From the NCBI GenBank assembly GCA_033782935.1, contig JAWQEG010000622.1, positions 846,001-910,000 of the forward strand: a DNA stretch of 64,000 nucleotides. Reading direction: 5' to 3'. Source of the stretch: Petrolisthes cinctipes (lineage: Eukaryota > Arthropoda > Malacostraca > Decapoda > Porcellanidae). Made by a program: the position numbers and the translations under genes. Positions 22,059 through 34,164 of the stretch are shown in pieces. The notes below the pieces were generated by a model. It did no database searches. It was not told the origin of the DNA and saw nothing but the letters and a program-made list of their open reading frames with translations. The first letter of the stretch is position 1. Every line of letters begins with the position of its first letter.

Positions 22059-22760
22059 TATAATAATAACGACGACGGCGACTGCGACGACGATAATGAT
22101 GATACCAATAATGATAATGATGATGATAACAATAATGATAATAATAAAAATGACAATAATAATAATAATAATGACAATAATGATAATAATAAGAATGATA
22201 ATAGAGATAATAAGAATGACAATAATGGTAATAATAAGAATGACAATAATGATAATAATAAGAATGACAATAATGGTAATAATAAGAATGACAATAATGA
22301 TAATAATAAGAATGACAATAATGATAATAATAAGATTGACAATAGAGATAATAAGAATGACAATAATGATAATAATAAAAAAATAATAATGATAATAATA
22401 ATAATAATAATAATAATGACAATTATTATAATATTAATAATGATAATGAAAAGAATGACAAAAATTATAATGATAATAACGACAATAATGATAATTACAA
22501 GTATGACAATAATGATATTAATAATAATGACATAATGATAAGTATAATAATGACAATAATAATGAAAATAATTATAATAAAAAATTATAACATGTTAATT
22601 ATTTTCATCATTACTAATATCGTTGTTATAATTATCATTATTACTATTTTTGTTGTTATTGCTATTAATATATTATAGTTATTGCTATTATTATTATTAT
22701 TATCATCATTATTATTACTATTATTATTTTATCACCATTATTATCTTGCTAAGGCATCAT
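22019..22760. repeat. AAT/GAT trinucleotide array with a 24-bp unit
   Basis: An (AAT)n run grades into a roughly 24-bp repeat (AAGAATGACAATAATGATAA type, about eight copies, 22190-22380), then into looser AAT/ATT sequence to 22760. Two frames on the minus strand and one on the plus strand stay open because the unit length is a multiple of three; no gene is implied. Confidence 0.9.
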
Positions 22761-22762
22761 CT

Positions 22763-22766
<4 letters not shown>

Positions 22767-22811
<45 letters not shown>
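22767..22811. repeat. (TC)n microsatellite
   Basis: About 22 uninterrupted TC units. Confidence 0.95.
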
Positions 22812-22814
<3 letters not shown>

Positions 22815-22897
22815 GGCAACTTCAAATGCTATAAGGGAACAAACAAGGCTTGTGCTTACAGCGGCAGCTACTTGTATTGAGACATACAATGAACTCC

Positions 22898-23065
22898 TTA
22901 TGGGGAGATTCTCTTGTTGATAATTTGTAAGGTTACTTATTCCTCCTAACTATACCAGAAAATAGACACATCCAGTGGTGTACTAATAAGGGATCTGTTT
23001 TGTGGCATAGTTTGTAGGAATCAACAGAGACCTTTCAGTTCACCAACAAGAGAATATCCCCTTAA
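22898..23065 (+). mobile_element. MITE family B, copy B2
   Basis: Ends GGGGAGATTCTCTTGTTG and CAACAAGAGAATATCCCC. The right flank is TTAA and the left is TTAT. Inner blocks CCTCCTAACTATACCAGAAA and GTGGCATAGTTTGTAGGAATC are present. Confidence 0.85.
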
Positions 23066-23141
23066 GGAGAGATCCAATGCTTAAATCTGAGACCATTCTC
23101 ATAATTACATAACTATCTTAAATAAAATGCAGCAAAAGTGT

Positions 23142-23296
23142 TTAAGGACCCTGTGATCGAGTATGAAAATTGGAGACTTCTGATTCCTCCTGACTATGCC
23201 ACGAAACACACTCCTTCCATATAGGTGGTGTTTGGTGGCTGTGTTTGAAGGACTCCCTAATATTCAATTTTCTGACTACATCACAGGGTCCCTTAA
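23142..23296 (+). mobile_element. MITE family A, copy A2
   Basis: TTAA flanks, ends GGACCCTGTGAT and ATCACAGGGTCC. The core TGATTCCTCCTGACTATGCC is shared with A4 and A5. Confidence 0.9.
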
Positions 23297-23341
23297 TGGA
23301 GCTAGCCTCCCATGTTGCAATATCCATGTTTCCACTAACAA

Positions 23342-23594
23342 TATAGGCCGATTCCACAGTGGCTTTGGTTTGTTATGATTCTCCCCAACCACACTTTATC
23401 AGTCTTAATTATATCCAACAAACTCAGTATCCATATCAACAAAATCTGTCCGGTAGTTCCATTATTACTATAATTTCATAGTGGAGTCATCAAATTCATC
23501 AAATAATTCACTCAGGAGTCATTTACAAAGTTCAGTTTCTTTCGTTATGGTGCTGGCAAACAAAAACAAACCCCTGTGGAATCGGCACTATAAG
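23342..23594. mobile_element. MITE family E, copy E1
   Basis: Ends GCCGATTCCACAGTGG and CCCTGTGGAATCGGC, flanked by TATAG/CTATA. The subterminal TTGGTTTGTTA on the left is echoed by AACAAAAACAAAC on the right. A second copy is at 29246-29496. Confidence 0.75.
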
Positions 23595-24121
23595 TCCATC
23601 TTACAACACATCATGTGATTCATCCAAGACGGCGGACGGACCAGTTACTGCCAACTCATATAACAAGTGTCGATGAGGCTTGCCTTCACAAGGTACACAT
23701 GTGTGTGTTTAGAACAGGTGTTGATTGATGTTCTCCCGGGGCAAACATAGTTGGCTTCACGTATACAGTAGGAATACAGAAAATGGAATGATAGCAAGAA
23801 TTGAGAGAAAATAAAACAGAAGGTGGAATAGAGAAAAATTTACATAAAAGGATGAATAGAGTAACAATGGGATGGAAGTAAAAATAAAGCCAAGAGAATT
23901 ATTAATTTCTATGTATTCAACAGTATCTGATGAATAACATCCACCCTCATATTATTAACTGTAATTACTTAATGTAATAACCGTTTACAATGATCACCCA
24001 ATATGGTCACCCTAATGTTAACTTAATAAAATAAATCTACACTCCTGACATCATATCCTAATGCAACTTTATTTCATATGCTCTTCAGCACATAATGAGA
24101 ATTATTAATGATTATAAGAAT
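23595..24121. other. No recognised features
   Basis: AT-rich sequence with no coding frame, array or inverted ends recognised. Confidence 0.4.
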
Positions 24122-24124
24122 TTC

Positions 24125-24197
<73 letters not shown>
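24122..24197. repeat. (ATT)n-(T)n tract
   Basis: About 15 ATT units merge into about 31 T. A similar tract lies at 34085-34163. Each may be the reverse-strand tail of an old retrocopy, but no body was identified. Confidence 0.85.
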
Positions 24198-25229
24198 CGA
24201 CCCACGGGTGAGGGTGGTGGTGGGGGGATACTTGCCCATGAGACATTCAACAAGTAAAGATCATTTGATTGCAATTAATATTAGTTTTCTGGAGTACCCT
24301 AATGACATGTCCAGGATAATTATTCATTAATTAATCATGTACCCCTAAGTACACATACACTGTACTCTGTCTGTCTGCCCTGTGTACTGTACTGTAATTG
24401 TGTACACATTACTCATTATATACATCATTGTACTCTGTCTCCCTTATGAACTGTACTGAAATTAAGTACTTTACTCATACTAACCAATATACAATGTACT
24501 CTGTCTCCCATTTGTACTATAATTATATACACTTTACTCCTGTCATGCTGTGTATTGTACCACTATGTAGTCTCACACACACACACACACACACACATAT
24601 CAGATGACAACTCTTGCTGTATACTCACTCAGATCATAATATCAAGTCACTACCGACCAACCTGATCAACATATCTATGCATGCACGGTGCTCACAGATT
24701 CAAGTTGACTTTGATTCCGTCTCTCCTAGTCAAGAAATGTTACACTTGTCGTTCAAGTTGCTCCATGGAAGGATTATAACTCTTACGTCACTCTTCTCTA
24801 ATCTTATAAAGTCAGTCACAATAGCATCCTTCCTCCCCTCTAAGCTAGCAATGTGTATTTTAGAATCAGAAAGCCACTCGCCTGTCACTATTAGTTACTA
24901 TCTCTTTCTGCTCTACAAGATACAATAAGGACACTATAACACTGTTATTGTCTTACATTAGTTGATTTTGCACAATGACCGCTGTATTTAGAGAATATTT
25001 CGCTTTTTCCAAAGTAATTCTATCGTTTCCTTTTCCTTCCCAGATTTAATTAAGACAGTCGTCTCGCCTTTTCTTGGTGTGTCAGAACCCCCTCCACTCT
25101 CACTAGACTGCTTGCCTCTCTCACTACAACGCCAGCATGTTTCACCATTACTTCACTCATCTCCTCACAACTTTTTCTTATTGACTCAGATATATTATAC
25201 GTAAGCGCAATTTGGCAATTGGTTTCACA

Positions 25230-25260
<31 letters not shown>

Positions 25261-25390
25261 TATCTGATCACGTCGGTTGATCTGCTTCGTGTCTTATCTG
25301 TACCAAGAGTAGTCCACCATATCCTCAAAGATAGTAAGTAGGAAGAGATCAGCCAGAGAGGTTACAAACAACATCTTATTTGTTTTGACA
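24198..25390. other. No recognised genes
   Basis: Contains a CA run at 24573-24596 and an (ATT)n run at 25230-25259. The plus-strand frame at 24614-24928 (104 codons) has no recognisable domain and no support beyond being open. Confidence 0.4.
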
Positions 25391-25600
25391 TGTGTACACA
25401 CAACAAAACAACTATGGTTACACCTTCTGCGCGATACAAAATGACACCACGAATGAAGGTTTTTGATAACAGATGCGGCCGCAACATACATACGCAGGGA
25501 TACCAATGTGAGAAGGCTGTTATCAAAAACCTTCATTCGTGGTGTCATATTGTATCGCGCAGAAGGTGTAACCATAGTTTTTGTTGTTGTGTGTACAATA
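25391..25600. mobile_element. Long hairpin, MITE-like
   Basis: Two arms of about 82 bp (25391-25474 and 25517-25600), nearly perfect inverted copies including CTATGGTTACACCTTCTGCG and its complement, surround a spacer of about 42 bp holding GCGGCCGC. The ends CACACAAC/GTTGTGTG are bordered by GTA/TAC, so a TA target duplication fits. The arms have very few mismatches, mainly an A/T change and a small indel in the A run, which suggests a young insertion. Confidence 0.8.
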
Positions 25601-25603
25601 CCA

Positions 25604-26390
25604 TCTTTAGTAACTATAATATCAAGAAAATTACAAAATTAAAAGATTATAAAATTTACAGAAGTAAATTTTCCATGAAACCTCTAAACTCAATTAGATG
25701 AAGGAGTACTGCTGATACACGGTTACTCAAGTTATATAGGGGACAACAAAATGATGAAAAGTGATTTTAATATTCCTAAATTCATATCAACATTATCAGT
25801 TATTTTTCAATGTCCAGATTTCAACATTACACTACAAGTGTCAGTGAAGTGTGGGACGTCTGCTGGCCCCTCCAATAAAGATGTTGATCCTAGTCTCTCT
25901 GGTTGTTCACCCGTCATCACTAATGCAAGCCGTAATTCTAATTTTCCGCCACCGAGATTGATAAAGATAATTAAAGATTCAGTAAAATCCTCTCGTATCT
26001 ATTCCTATCTCGGTCATGTAGGAATTGTATTGAGAATGGCTGCATAATATTACACCATATTTACTAGCGGTTGAGTACTGTACATAGTATATACCTCACA
26101 AAATGCATTTACAGTAAATAACTAATATTGTGTTAATCTTTCTGAGTCAATCCCCTTCATTTAAAAGCGTCAACAAATCATGCATCGGAAAACCCTTACG
26201 ATGAATTCAAATCTTGGCTCATCCTGGGCCTCTCATGTATGGAAAAAAGGTATTTTGAAAAAAAAATAAAAAAAAGGGACAATTGTAAAAGCTTCATATA
26301 GTGATGAAATACACCAATTTATACAACAGAGAAAACATACAAAAAGGGTATGGAATTGACCATGAAACAAACTAATATTATGATCAAACT
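25604..26390. other. Unassigned, with one unexplained ORF
   Basis: A plus-strand frame at 25751-26047 (98 codons, internal CGTSAGPSNKDVDPSLSG) is open but matches no family I recognise and lacks obvious splice context. Treated as not supported. Confidence 0.3.
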
Positions 26391-26395
26391 GCTTA

Positions 26396-26480
26396 AGTGT
26401 GTGTGTCCGTGTGTGCGTAGGATTGTGTATCCGTGTGTGTATCCGTGTGTGTGTCCGTGTGTGTGTGTGTGTGTGTGTGT
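26396..26480. repeat. (GT)n microsatellite with CCGTGT interruptions
   Basis: GTGTGT tracts alternate with CCGTGTGT units, ending in a pure GT run at 26456-26480. Confidence 0.9.
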
Positions 26481-26934
26481 ACAAGTGTGCATTGCTTGTG
26501 TTCTGCATTGCAAGTGTTTAGCATTTTCCCCAGCCCTCGATCCTCTGATTCACTACTTACCACCTACCTTCATAATTTGCCATATTACTACATTATTCTC
26601 CTTGTTTCATCCCTAAGCATATTCTATCTATTTAGTATTGTGATGTGCTTTCCTTAATGAAGTAACTAATTCCACTATCAGCATATTTTTTGTAACATTC
26701 ATTCCCCTATGTGTTATCCATCCATTGCCAAAGTTGTAAGGAATAGACCAGTGTTGGCAACTAGTCAGAAAATAGATCAGTAACCTTTAAAATCCCTTGG
26801 ACCTCATGGGCTTTCACTCCTGGCTGAAACCTGAAGCACATAGAACACCTGAATTCTGCTCAACACTTTACCTGAGGTGAGAGAGAGAGAGAGAGGCTGG
26901 ACCAGATTACAAAATTATCGATTGCCTGTGGCGT

Positions 26935-27105
26935 GGAATAGTTGGAGGTAGTGCAGTGTTGGTAAATCTGAATAACTGATTCCTCCACCAAACTATTCCA
27001 AGCAATAAGACACCATTAGTTTTGTCAATTTGATCCTGTTTCCTGACATACACTCTGGAGGGAATCAAGGCACTCCATTGTACCAAAAGTATACTGTCCC
27101 TTTAA
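26935..27105. mobile_element. MITE family C, copy C1
   Basis: Related in plan to families A and B: CTGATTCCTCCACCAAACTATTCC on one side and GTTTCCTGACATACACTCTGGAGGG on the other, around a CACCATTAGTTTTGTCAATTTG centre. The ends are poorly preserved. A second copy at 28360-28645 is split by A3. Confidence 0.6.
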
Positions 27106-27264
27106 TTGTATGTAGTGAAATGATCTTGCCTTGGTGTTAATCTCCATCACATTGGCTTTTAGGTCTGTGTTGGGTTATAGCCTTCCAATTTGTTGAGCAA
27201 CAGAACATAAAGCCATGCAAATAGTGACACTAACTACTTAGACTTGTTTTCATTTCTGCTGTCG

Positions 27265-27427
27265 TTAAGGTAAGATTCTCATGTTGGTAAATTGGAAAGA
27301 TACTGATTCTTCCTTATTTTGCCAGAAAACAGACGCCCTCAATGGTACTAATAGGGGATCTGTTTGGTGGCATAATTTGGAGGAATCAGAGACCTTCCAA
27401 TTTACAAACAGAAGAATCTCTCCTTAA
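27265..27427 (+). mobile_element. MITE family B, copy B3
   Basis: TTAA flanks, left arm AGATTCTCATGTTGGTAAATT, right arm CAATTTACAAACAGAAGAATC, inner GATCTGTTTGGTGGCATAA. Confidence 0.85.
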
Positions 27428-28204
27428 TGTATATATATTTTTTGTTGTTGTAAGCGAACATTAGAGAAATGGAGGTGAAACAGTAGATGTTATGGCCGTG
27501 TTAATAGACTCAATAATTATTATATTGGTGTCAATATTTTGAAAGGTATGTGATAGGAGAAAGTAGTTATCCAGTACAGTAAACAGGAAGGTAATAATGA
27601 ATGGAAGAGAACATATAGAAAGGGTGTCGACACAGGGAATATATATATTATATATATGTAGTTATTTATGTGTGGACTGGAAACATATCACCAAGAAATG
27701 TACAGGTTATCGCTGAAAGTAGAAGCCATGCAGTCCCCCCCCCCCCCCCTGTGGCGAAGTTGTTGGAATCAATGGGAAATGCACTCTGAGATAATAACAG
27801 TCTTGACCTACACATACAAACAACAATGGTCATACATAATCACAGGAACAGCTAGCAGTGACATTTGCTGTTAGAAACTGAAGACTAACCTAACTTTCAC
27901 TCAGAGGGCTATTATTATCTTCGTCAATTTTAAACCTATGGACCTGAAGCCAAAAATATGAATATGGAGGAAGAATTGTTTCTTATTTAGCTTTCAATAA
28001 CACAATTTCTCCCTTAATGGCGGTTGCTTCCCTGTTAACTAGCAACGATGTAATTAAGTGGAAAGTGGATGTGATGCATGGAAAGTACAGTAATGTACAG
28101 AAGGTTAAAGAAAGGTTTGGAAATGGGAATGTTTAGATTTGGTTCAACAGAGCGTTTTCAAATAACATGACCAAGTTACATTGATGTGAATATTAATAAT
28201 CATC
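27428..28204. other. No recognised genes
   Basis: Holds a C run at 27737-27749 that breaks any frame crossing it. No domain, array or inverted ends are recognised. Confidence 0.4.
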
Positions 28205-28210
28205 ATTAGT

Positions 28211-28213
28211 AGC

Positions 28214-28271
<58 letters not shown>
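28211..28271. repeat. (GA)n microsatellite
   Basis: About 30 uninterrupted units. Confidence 0.95.
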
Positions 28272-28275
<4 letters not shown>

Positions 28276-28359
28276 ATGTTCTGGAAAACTTATTTAGGTA
28301 TGAAGATATAACAGTTTTGTAGCAGGTACTGTCAAACGAACATTTCAAGGATATTAAGA

Positions 28360-28645
28360 GGATAGTAGTGTTGGTAAATCTGGAACAACTGATTCTTTCA
28401 AACACTTTCCAGCACCAGGCCACCATTATTTTTGTTAATTGACCCAGTGATGTAGTCAAGAAATTGGAGGTAAATAAGTCCTTCAAATAATGCCACGAAA
28501 CAACACCTATATGGAAGGAGGTTGTTTCGTGGCATAGTCAGAAGGAATCAGAAACCTTCAATTCTAATACACGATCACAGGGCCCTTAATCTGTCCCTGT
28601 TTCTGGGCATACTTTGAAGAAATAGTAGACAAAACATTTAATGGC
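28360..28645. mobile_element. MITE family C, copy C2, split by A3
   Basis: The left part to 28434 (GTGTTGGTAAATCTGGAACAA, CACCATTATTTTTGTTAA) and the right part from 28590 (CTGTCCCTGTTTCTGGGCATA) line up with C1 when the A3 copy is removed, showing A3 landed in a pre-existing family C element. Confidence 0.65.
28435..28589 (-). mobile_element. MITE family A, copy A3
   Basis: TTAA on both sides, CCAGTGATGTAGTCAAG at one end and GATCACAGGGCCC at the other, with inner GCCACGAAACAAC...GTTGTTTCGTGGC inverted repeat. Confidence 0.85.
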
Positions 28646-28700
28646 GACAACGGTATATATAGCAGCAATAGGTAATGATTACACTTCTGATTTTATTATC

Positions 28701-28706
<6 letters not shown>

Positions 28707-28731
<25 letters not shown>
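28707..28731. repeat. Poly(T) tract
   Basis: About 25 T residues; could be a reverse-strand retrocopy tail, no body seen. Confidence 0.8.
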
Positions 28732-28733
<2 letters not shown>

Positions 28734-28803
28734 TTTTAGTCCAAGTCATTGGCATGTAATATGTTCTTAGTGTTTCTCTGAGAACCACCAAATACTTTAA
28801 TTA

Positions 28804-29146
28804 ATAAGGGGAGATTCACTTGCTAGTGAATAATAATTGGAAGGCTACTGATTCCTCCTAACTATACCAGAAAACAGACACCCTCAGTGGTACACTCGTG
28901 ATACGTAATCTCTGACCAGAGACGAACGCCAGGCACCACACACACATACCCTGCATTCGAACTCGGCCTCTATATGTGCACTGAGTGGGGAAATGAGCAA
29001 TACCAGGCGATTCGAAGCCCTCTGCTCCTCACACTCTGGTCAGAAATTATGTATCACGAGTGTACTAATAAAGAATCTGTTTCGTGTCATTGTTTGGATT
29101 AATTACAGACCTTCCAATTCACCAACAATAGAATCTCCCCTTTTAA
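28804..29146 (+). mobile_element. MITE family B, copy B4, interrupted
   Basis: Left arm AGGGGAGATTCACTTGCTAG and right arm CACCAACAATAGAATCTCCCC, with TTAA at the right. The family's middle AGTGGTACTAATA is split at its TA by the element at 28893-29062, which confirms both insertions. Confidence 0.85.
28893..29062. mobile_element. 170-bp TA-flanked MITE nested in B4
   Basis: Ends CACTCGTGATAC and GTATCACGAGTG, then TCTGACCAGAG and CTCTGGTCAG, are inverted, with TA on both sides. A short B-box-like GCATTCGAACTC lies at 28953, but no tRNA fold was recognised. Likely Tc1/mariner-type. Confidence 0.8.
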
Positions 29147-29245
29147 GGACAGAATAAACTGTCCCAACACCAGAATTCCCCACAAAAGTCTAGACGCGGC
29201 ATCATAATTATATTCGTCCATTCTTCAGCTTCATTTTAATCATAA

Positions 29246-29496
29246 CTTAGGGTCGATTCCACAGTCGTTGTTAATGGTTTGTAAGCACGCAAACGAAAAA
29301 AAACTTAGCCATGTAAATGACTTATGGCCGAATTATGTAATGAATTTGGTGAGTAAACGATGCAATGATCATTATCTAACTGTTTGATAGATTTTGTGAA
29401 TGGGGATACTCAGCTTTTGGAAAAAATGAAGCCTTACAAGTGTGGTTGGTTAGGAAGCTAACAAACGAATACCACTGTGGAATGGACCCATAGCCA
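29246..29496. mobile_element. MITE family E, copy E2
   Basis: Ends GGGTCGATTCCACAGTCG and CCACTGTGGAATGGACCC; inner GGTTTGTAAGCACGCAAACG and GCTAACAAACGAA. Same plan as E1 (23342-23594). Confidence 0.75.
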
Positions 29497-29634
29497 AAGC
29501 ACTCACCATAATAGTTTGGAGCATTTGTTCAGTTTAAAAAGTCATTTTGATTAGAAAAATAAATAAAAATAAAATTATATATATATATCCTGTATTTATT
29601 ATGTAATATTAATTATTTCCTTCCTTGATTGCAG

Positions 29635-29722
29635 GCATTGTTAAGATAGACAAAGATCATCAAGACTCACAATGTTTACACTGCTCTTCACTGCCATCCT
29701 CCTGGCACTAGGTACTTCCAAG
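29635..29722 (+). CDS. Exon with start codon and signal peptide
   Basis: A good acceptor (TTCCTTGATTGCAG) precedes 29635, so an upstream untranslated exon is expected. The ATG is at 29672 and 17 codons follow. The exon ends at 29722 before GTCAGT, phase 0. Confidence 0.7.
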
Positions 29723-32700
29723 GTCAGTTCACTCCAACAACACTTACCAGTTGAATACCTTTAAGTTACAACTTATCAGTGTATGTTATATACGCTCAGA
29801 AATGCATTGATTTTTTTTTTTTTTTACCGAAAAGAATTTATGTATTATTTGCATTACATTACATTACGTCCTCCCCAAAAGGATTACTACAAGTTATTCT
29901 AAAAATTATTATTCATCTAGAGTATTATCCTACGTTTCTTTAGATTACAAAATATGTATAAATTGGTCGGTATTATTCCCGTTAATTGAATGATTATTTT
30001 CTGAAGAATGAAGAAAAATGTCATACTCTAAGTTTTTTCTGCTTAATGCATTCTATGTTCATATATTATATTCTCGTGTTTCACCAATATATATTCGATC
30101 ACAATCATCACAAGAGATTTGGTGTACTCCTACGTTGGTATGAATACTAGTTTTGTGCATTACTAATAAAGAATTTACAGTGGAAGTAGATTAAAAGGCT
30201 ATTTGAAAGTTCAGACTATACAACACACAATGCTAATGTACTCATTGTTTAAATCTGAAGTGTAAGGGAAAGATACAAATTTAATCCGTTTTGTCAATGG
30301 TTGATGGTTTTTGCTCGAAATAAGTTTGTCTAGTCTTGAAGTCAGATTTCATTATATAACAATCAGGATACTTAGTTTCTTAAGGACCCTGTGATCGTGT
30401 ATGAAAATTGGATGCTTCTGATTCCTCCTGACTATTCCAAGAAACAAACTCCCTCCCTATAGGTGGTGTTTTGTGGCAATATTTGAAGGACTCATTTATC
30501 TCCAATATTCTGACTACATCACAGGGTCCCTTAAACATTCACCAAATTTGCAACATTTATTTATCTAAGTGTTTTGGAGTGCATAATATAACTGATTGCT
30601 TTGTAAAAGAATTGTGATATGAAAAATAATGAATCTACAAATCTCGATGTGTAGATATTATCCTTTATTTTTTTTTTTTTCAAATTTTAACATCAAGAAA
30701 AGGAATGGAACCATCAATCATTCTACAATAAACTACTCGACTTTAAAGTAGAGATTCTCTTGTTGGTGAAATGGAAGGTCTGTGATTCCTCCAATTAAAC
30801 TATGCCAGTAAATAGACAACCTTAAGGGAATCCACATTTTGTATTCAATTTGTAGGCCTCCAAACTGCTCTATAAAACACATTTCTTCTAGAAGTCCATG
30901 TGAAGGGGTTGTGTTTCCTGGCATAGTATGGAGGAATCAGTAACTTTCCGTTATCACATAATTGGTTACTCCCCTTAACGTTACTTTAATGGGAGATCGA
31001 TCTGTTTCCTTACCCTAAAATAATTCCTACAAAAGATTTCTCAGCTGTTTATTTTAGTATCAAGTGTAGTATCAAGTAGGATATAGTATACTTTTGATAG
31101 ACTGGAGTGCCATGATTTTTCCAAAGTATGCCAGGAAACAGACCCAGATGAAGAAAAATAATGGTATCCTTTTGCCTGGAATAGTTTGGAGGAATCATTT
31201 TGCTCCAGATTTACCACCCAAAACAATGTGCTGTATACCCCCTTAATAACATATCAAAAATATCAAAAGGCTGACCATGCAAAAGGTCTAATTTTCCAGA
31301 TGGCGCCAAAGTTAGCTACCAAATCCTAAAAATACCAGTTACTATACTCCTTCATTATTCGTCCTAGATAATTGATTTTTATATCTAACTCCATTTTTTG
31401 GGGATCTGGGAATCCAATAAGTATCTATATATATATAAAAGAGAGGCGTCTGTGTGTGTGTGTTTGTCTGTGTGCATTTTTATAATTTTATAATAATGAA
31501 TTTGCAAATAGTTATTGCTCTTGATCACTTATTATTCTTTCCCAAATTAGAGTATATTAATATTATCATGAAAGGACGAAAATACTGAATGTGTTGTGCA
31601 AGGAAAAGCAGAAAGGTCTCAGAGGTTTTTGTAATAGCTCCCTTAATGATGTTATTATGTTATTCATTCATATGTTATTATGAAAAAGTTGTCAGAGACA
31701 AGAGCCTACAACGTGCACATTAATTATTACCATAGATTCATATCGGATTTACCAAATTCGTCCAATTATTCAATAGAGAATTATTTATCGCATTACATTT
31801 CATTTTTTTAATGCTCCAAACATTTTAACAGTGCATCAAGTGTTTGTATGGTGGATATTTAGTGTGTCATAGAGTGAGAGGGAATCAGCTGTATTGCAGG
31901 GCTTCCTTGAGCTCCGAAAATATTACCCTAGAATCGAGCCAGTTTTACCCTAAGAAGTCGGCAACATCGTAGAATAATGCAATGCATTATTACACATAGT
32001 CATTTAGGATCATATATAAGACACACTAAAATAGATTATTTATATTGCCACAACCAGTGTCCAGCATCACGGTAGTTGGTTTTATGTCCCGATACACAGC
32101 TTTATGGATAACTTGATGGGTTTATCAAATTTGTAAAGCAATGTAAATATATAACCTCAGTATTTATTAACTTCTGACTTTTTTGTTCATTTCTACAATA
32201 GCTTTGTGTGATGTTCTTAATTTTCGATAGATTTTTAACACGTTTATAAAATATTTTTGCCCAAAAATTACCCCAAATTAGGCATTACCCAAAACTCTGC
32301 TAAAAGAAGAGTCAGATTACCCTAGATTTGGGTATTTTATCCTAGAATGGAGGCACTTCTGTATCGTCTAGTGGGGTGGCAACACAAGGTGTGTGCAGAG
32401 GGAGGCGACCACCCCGAGTTGCCATTTGCTATTCTTTATTACCAAATCAGGGCCACTTTGGTAATGAAATATCTGTTTGGAAATAAGTAATTATGATTGG
32501 GTATTGGACCAGAATGGTGGAGTGTCTTTTATATTAACTTACAGTACTACAAAACCTTCATATACACAATAAAAATTAAGGAGTTTGATAATGAGGCAGA
32601 ATTCAAATCTGGCAACCCTACCCGGGCGGGCGGTGGTCTGTAGGATCCACACATCAAGTGTACCAACCTTCCCGCGCAATTTTTTTTAAATTTCAATGTA

Positions 32701-34094
32701 AGGGTGGTGTTGATAATTTTTTTGCCGACTACATAAAAACTTCATATTTTGAAGATTACAACACCCTCTGAAACTGTCATTTGAAATTACTATTAATAAG
32801 AACCAAGGTCAAACCATGACGTCTAGGCCTATCGGGCTTGAACTCTCTGAAAACCTAGCCTTCACACTTGGGCAGCTCTATGTTACACTTTCACTTTTTG
32901 GAAAGGCAGAGAAAATCTATACATTGACTCCAAACCAGAAGACAAAAAATGTGGTGTACACTGAAGTTTTGTAATGAAAGTTTGACCACAACACAAAAAA
33001 GTTTATGCTGTTTATGTTATATACAGATTTTTTCAGTACATACTTTACCCTCCACGCTACATCAGCTTACAAAAACGAAACTTAAGAAAAGAAAGAAAAT
33101 ACGGCGGGTAAAGGATTGAGCAAAAAACCCTGTATGCAAACCATGCTGAAATACAAAAGAAAAGAAAAAAAAATGAAAATTGATTGTTGTTACTCCTCCT
33201 TCTGGCACTGTACCTAATCACTTCAAGTTTGGTTGGACCAGCAGCGAATCGGACCGGGTGCACCTATAGTACAGCCACAATCAAATATCCGCCGACACTT
33301 TCCTTCCATCGTAGTAAATATCTTGGTAATAAAGAACAACACGTGTATGATATTGCAGCACCTCATAATAATAACTGAGGGGGTTGAGTTGACGTAAGGT
33401 GTTGTTGTATGATTATATTTTGATATGATATTGATTTATTTGCAAGATGGAAGGAAAATGTGGGTGGTTATTTGATTGTGGCTGTACCTAAATTATTTTG
33501 AAGTGATTACATGATTACAAAATCCAAGATGGCGGATCAACATGGCCGCCAGATTATGAAAATGCCTCTTACTCTATCATTATTCATGGTAGAAAGGTAA
33601 TTGTTGTGCATGACCCCTCGTTGATAATGATGATGATAATGATGATAAGGATGATGATATAAGCATTATTTGACAGCTACTAACTATAACGAAGAAATAC
33701 TTTCCCATATTACCACACTAGTATACAGTGTGTGTAAATGTCTGAATTCTTTTTTTATTCTTTTTACTTCATGCACTTGTGGAATAAAGAATATTTCACC
33801 AGTGTTAGCCCTTCAAACCGGCCGTTTACATTACTTCATAATGGTAATAGTCTAGTTGATTGCAAGGAACCGCAACTAACTTTAAACTATTGTACCCACA
33901 CATTCTTCACACAAACATCTCCACAACTATATAGAAAACTATTCATGACCGTTCACGAGCTCGTCATTTGAAATAATCTAATCAACTAAAAGCAAAATTA
34001 ATGATGTTTATATCAGTCTTAGACCAGATTCTCATATCACATATATAGTAACAGTTTCTGACAAAGTTTTCACATGCATTATTAATATTATTAC

Positions 34095-34125
<31 letters not shown>

Positions 34126-34131
34126 TATTAT

Positions 34132-34164
<33 letters not shown>

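Noticed and set aside
22006..22422. Open frames on both strands rich in Ile/Met or Tyr/Leu
   Set aside because: Products of a trinucleotide/24-bp array whose period is a multiple of three.
25751..26047. 98-codon ORF
   Set aside because: Not matched to any family and no splice or promoter context; kept only as unexplained.
31898..32352. Possible hAT-like element between CAGGGCTTCC and a similar inverted end
   Set aside because: Ends match poorly and no 8-bp duplication could be aligned.
32612..32640. CTGGCAACCCT as a hAT end
   Set aside because: No inverted partner with a matching flank duplication was found nearby.
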